From assembly GCA_003315335.1 (NCBI GenBank), contig QNRL01000013.1:1-64000 (forward strand): a stretch of 64,000 nucleotides of DNA. Reading direction: 5' to 3'. The notes below the pieces were generated by a model that made no database searches, had not been told where the DNA came from, and saw nothing but the letters and a program-made list of their open reading frames with translations. Source of the DNA: Pseudocitrobacter faecalis. GTDB taxonomy: Bacteria; Pseudomonadota; Gammaproteobacteria; Enterobacterales; Enterobacteriaceae. Below are positions 61,921-64,000 of the stretch, piece after piece (the first letter of the stretch is position 1; each line of letters begins with the position of its first letter). Both the position numbers and the translations under genes were made by a program.

Positions 61921-62967
61921 TTACTGGACGCGACGACGCGTCAGCGCAACACCCGCACCGACCAGCGCACCCACGATACCCCACATCGCCATCAGGAATG
62001 CGCGGCGTGGACTGGTGCGTTTTACAGGTTCTTCTGGCGTACGCAAATAACGATATGTCTGAAAGCGCGGGTCGAGTGTTGGCCCAACATTGAGCGTGTT
62101 GAGCATAGCGCGACCCTGATCGTACTCCAGATCGTAGGTCGGCCCGCTGGCCTGAAGGTTTTCCAGACGCGCCTGTAACATCGGGCGGCCCAGCATAAAC
62201 AGTTCGGAATCCGGCAGCTCTTCGGCGGGAACGTCGGTTTCGCTGCGGGAAATATTGTGTTGCTCCGCGACTTTCAGTGCAGACTCGACACTGTGAATGC
62301 GGCGATTAAAGATGGTCTGCGCCACTTCTTCCTGGCGTTTCACCTGCGCTTTCATCTGAATAGTCCGCGCAGCCCAGGCACCTTTAAGCTCATCGTTAAG
62401 ATGACCCGCCGCACGCTGGCTGGCGAATGCGACATACTGGCGCAAGAGGTTGTTGGCGTCCGGCGCGGTTTCCGCCGTCAGCTTCACGCTGTCGCTGACA
62501 CTTTTAAGCACGTCACCCGGCATAAACTGAATGTCGTTGATAAGCTCATCAAGCAATGCCGCATCGGCGCGAGAATTCCCTACCATACGCTGCTTGTAAT
62601 AATCGGTCTGCGACCAGAAATCGCGGCGCGTATCCCAGGAGGCGAGTTGCATAATGAACTCTTTGTACGCCTCATCCATTACTGAAGGCTGGATAGTGCC
62701 CGCCGGGCTCGCCTTCGCATCCAGATTACGCAGGAATTGCTGTTGGGAGTAGTAGCCACCCAGCATGTTTACCGTAGGACGATCGGTAATCGCCGTCGCG
62801 CTCCACTCCTGACGGGCAAAAAAGGTAAAAATCAGGACGATGACGGCAAAGAGAACCGCAAAGCCAATAATCCAACGTTTTCCCGACCATAACGTGCGAA
62901 ACAGACCGCGAATATCCAGTTCATTCTCAGCACTCTGCGATTGTGCTTTCGGTAATGGTTGAGTCAT
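61921..62967 (-). CDS. wzzE: ECA chain-length regulator WzzE
   Basis: Polysaccharide co-polymerase setting ECA chain length. It has 348 residues, membrane helices near 33-51 and 322-342, and a long periplasmic helical region between. The proline-rich TPEEPVKR segment before the second helix is typical of Wzz proteins. It lies between wecA and wecB. Confidence 0.96.
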   Translation of the reverse strand: MTQPLPKAQSQSAENELDIRGLFRTLWSGKRWIIGFAVLFAVIVLIFTFFARQEWSATAITDRPTVNMLGGYYSQQQFLRNLDAKASPAGTIQPSVMDEAYKEFIMQLASWDTRRDFWSQTDYYKQRMVGNSRADAALLDELINDIQFMPGDVLKSVSDSVKLTAETAPDANNLLRQYVAFASQRAAGHLNDELKGAWAARTIQMKAQVKRQEEVAQTIFNRRIHSVESALKVAEQHNISRSETDVPAEELPDSELFMLGRPMLQARLENLQASGPTYDLEYDQGRAMLNTLNVGPTLDPRFQTYRYLRTPEEPVKRTSPRRAFLMAMWGIVGALVGAGVALTRRRVQ

Positions 62968-62980
62968 TACATCCCCAGTA

Positions 62981-64000
62981 TTACTTGGTTAAGTTTTGTG
63001 TTTTGCCACTGTTGCGGCGCATTCTTCGCTTCACGCGCTTGATAAAACGCGCCACTTTCCACGCTCTTTTGATGCAATAACCATACAGGAAAAAAGCGAC
63101 CAAAAATAATATGAGCATGGCCCATTCCGGTACGAAATGCGTATACTCGGCAGCCACGCCGATTGAGGCCAGAAGCGCAGCGGCAAGCGTAATGAGTACA
63201 AATGCCTGACGGGAAGTAAAACCGGCGCGCATGATCAGGTGATGAATATGCTGACGGTCTGGTGAGAAGGGGCTCATTCCTTTGCGCAGACGACGATACA
63301 TGATGGCCACCATGTCCATCAGCGGGATAGCGATAATCCACAAGGCGGTAACCGGGCTGATAGGATGGCGCTGACCCTGCGTGGTTTCCAGCAGGATCCA
63401 GATAACGGTGAAGCCGATAAGCGTGCTACCCGCATCCCCCATAAAGACTTTATATCGGCGGCCAAGAATACCAAGGTTGAGCATGATATACGGCAGAATG
63501 GCGGCAATCATCGCAAAGCACCACATTGCCAGGCTGGTCTGACCGTCAAACCACAGAATCAGTCCCATCGCCGCAAAGGAAACGCAGGAGAGCCCACCTA
63601 GCAGCCCATCAATGCCATCCACCATATTAAAGGCGTTGATAGCGGCCCATACGGCGAACAGCGTGAGGAAGAAACCGAACGGCCCCAGCACCAGTTCCCA
63701 GGAACCGAAGATATAGCCCAGGCTGCTAAGATAGAGTTTGCCCACCACCATCATCACAATGCCAATCAGCGCCTGAATCGTGGCGCGAATTTTCACACTG
63801 ATATCAAAACGATCGTCCAGCGCACCGATAAATACCAGAACGCCGGCGCAGGCCAGGTAGAGTTCAGCGTGAGGGATGTAGTAATCCACGATACCGAAGG
63901 TGAAGCAGATCCCTGCATACACAGAAATCCCACCAACCAGAGGGATTAAACCCTGGTGGCGCTTACGGTAGTTAGGTTTGTCCACCAAACCCACTTTTTT
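62981..64000 (-). CDS. wecA: GlcNAc-1-phosphate transferase WecA (N-terminus cut by window)
   Basis: Polytopic enzyme that links GlcNAc-1-phosphate to undecaprenyl phosphate, starting ECA and, in many enterics, O antigen. Conserved motifs: GALDDRFDIS, NAFNMVDGIDG, GRRYKVFMGDAGSTLIGF and DRQHIHHLIMRAG. About 28 N-terminal residues lie beyond the window; the frame is open to base 64000. It is first gene of the ECA operon, 13 bp before wzzE. Confidence 0.96.
   Translation of the reverse strand, partial: KKVGLVDKPNYRKRHQGLIPLVGGISVYAGICFTFGIVDYYIPHAELYLACAGVLVFIGALDDRFDISVKIRATIQALIGIVMMVVGKLYLSSLGYIFGSWELVLGPFGFFLTLFAVWAAINAFNMVDGIDGLLGGLSCVSFAAMGLILWFDGQTSLAMWCFAMIAAILPYIMLNLGILGRRYKVFMGDAGSTLIGFTVIWILLETTQGQRHPISPVTALWIIAIPLMDMVAIMYRRLRKGMSPFSPDRQHIHHLIMRAGFTSRQAFVLITLAAALLASIGVAAEYTHFVPEWAMLILFLVAFFLYGYCIKRAWKVARFIKRVKRRMRRNSGKTQNLTK

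Overview
The window is a contiguous piece of an enteric (Enterobacteriaceae) chromosome. It is nearly all conserved core genome and collinear with the Escherichia coli/Salmonella segment between the rrnA-type rRNA operon and wecA. Almost every protein is recognisable as an enteric ortholog by full-length family features. The gene differences (no rffG/rffH in the enterobacterial common antigen operon, an Rpn-family gene between rhtB and rhtC, no yigE/yigF/yigG around corA, changed bases in two tRNAs) suggest a relative of Escherichia rather than E. coli K-12 itself. I do not assign a genus.

Layout. 1-350: promoters P1/P2, boxA and leader of an rRNA operon on the minus strand; its 16S gene lies just outside the window. 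355-4336: hemG, trkH, yigZ, pepQ (minus). 4484-7961: FadR operator, fadBA, terminator. 7973-10244: fre, ubiD (minus); then rfaH (plus). 10914-13302: tatD and tatABC (minus). 13382-16392: ubiB-ubiJ-ubiE. 16488-18796: rmuC, udp. 19048-24907: dlhH, metE/metR with met boxes, yigM, yigL. 24949-28387: pldB, rhtB, an rpn-like nuclease, rhtC. 28448-32835: recQ, pldA, yigI, rarD. 32874-36345: corA, with a CorL-type leader peptide and hairpin, then uvrD with a LexA box. 36486-39868: yigB-xerC-yigA-dapF and lptM. 40007-42923: cyaY, cyaA. 43284-47357: hemCDXY. 47400-47601: small RNA GlmZ. 48004-50932: aslA and aslB, an arylsulfatase and its radical-SAM maturase. 51076-51560: proM-leuT-hisR-argX tRNA operon. 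51613-64000: yifK and the ECA operon wecG-wzyE-wecF-wzxE-wecE-wecD-wecC-wecB-wzzE-wecA, the last truncated by the window edge.

Functional groups. The ECA operon makes and polymerises the GlcNAc-ManNAcA-Fuc4NAc repeat. The two early dTDP-sugar steps (RffH, RffG) are missing from their usual place between wecC and wecD, so they must be supplied from elsewhere. Other groups are haem synthesis (hemG, hemCD), ubiquinone synthesis (ubiD, ubiB, ubiJ, ubiE), fatty acid oxidation (fadBA), Tat secretion, and DNA repair and recombination (recQ, uvrD, xerC, rmuC).

No CRISPR array, prophage, insertion sequence or obviously new multi-gene system was seen. The most informative departures are the rffGH-less ECA operon with a hairpin over the wecD ribosome-binding site, the extra Rpn nuclease, the corA leader, and the aslB reading frame that runs into the aslA terminator.
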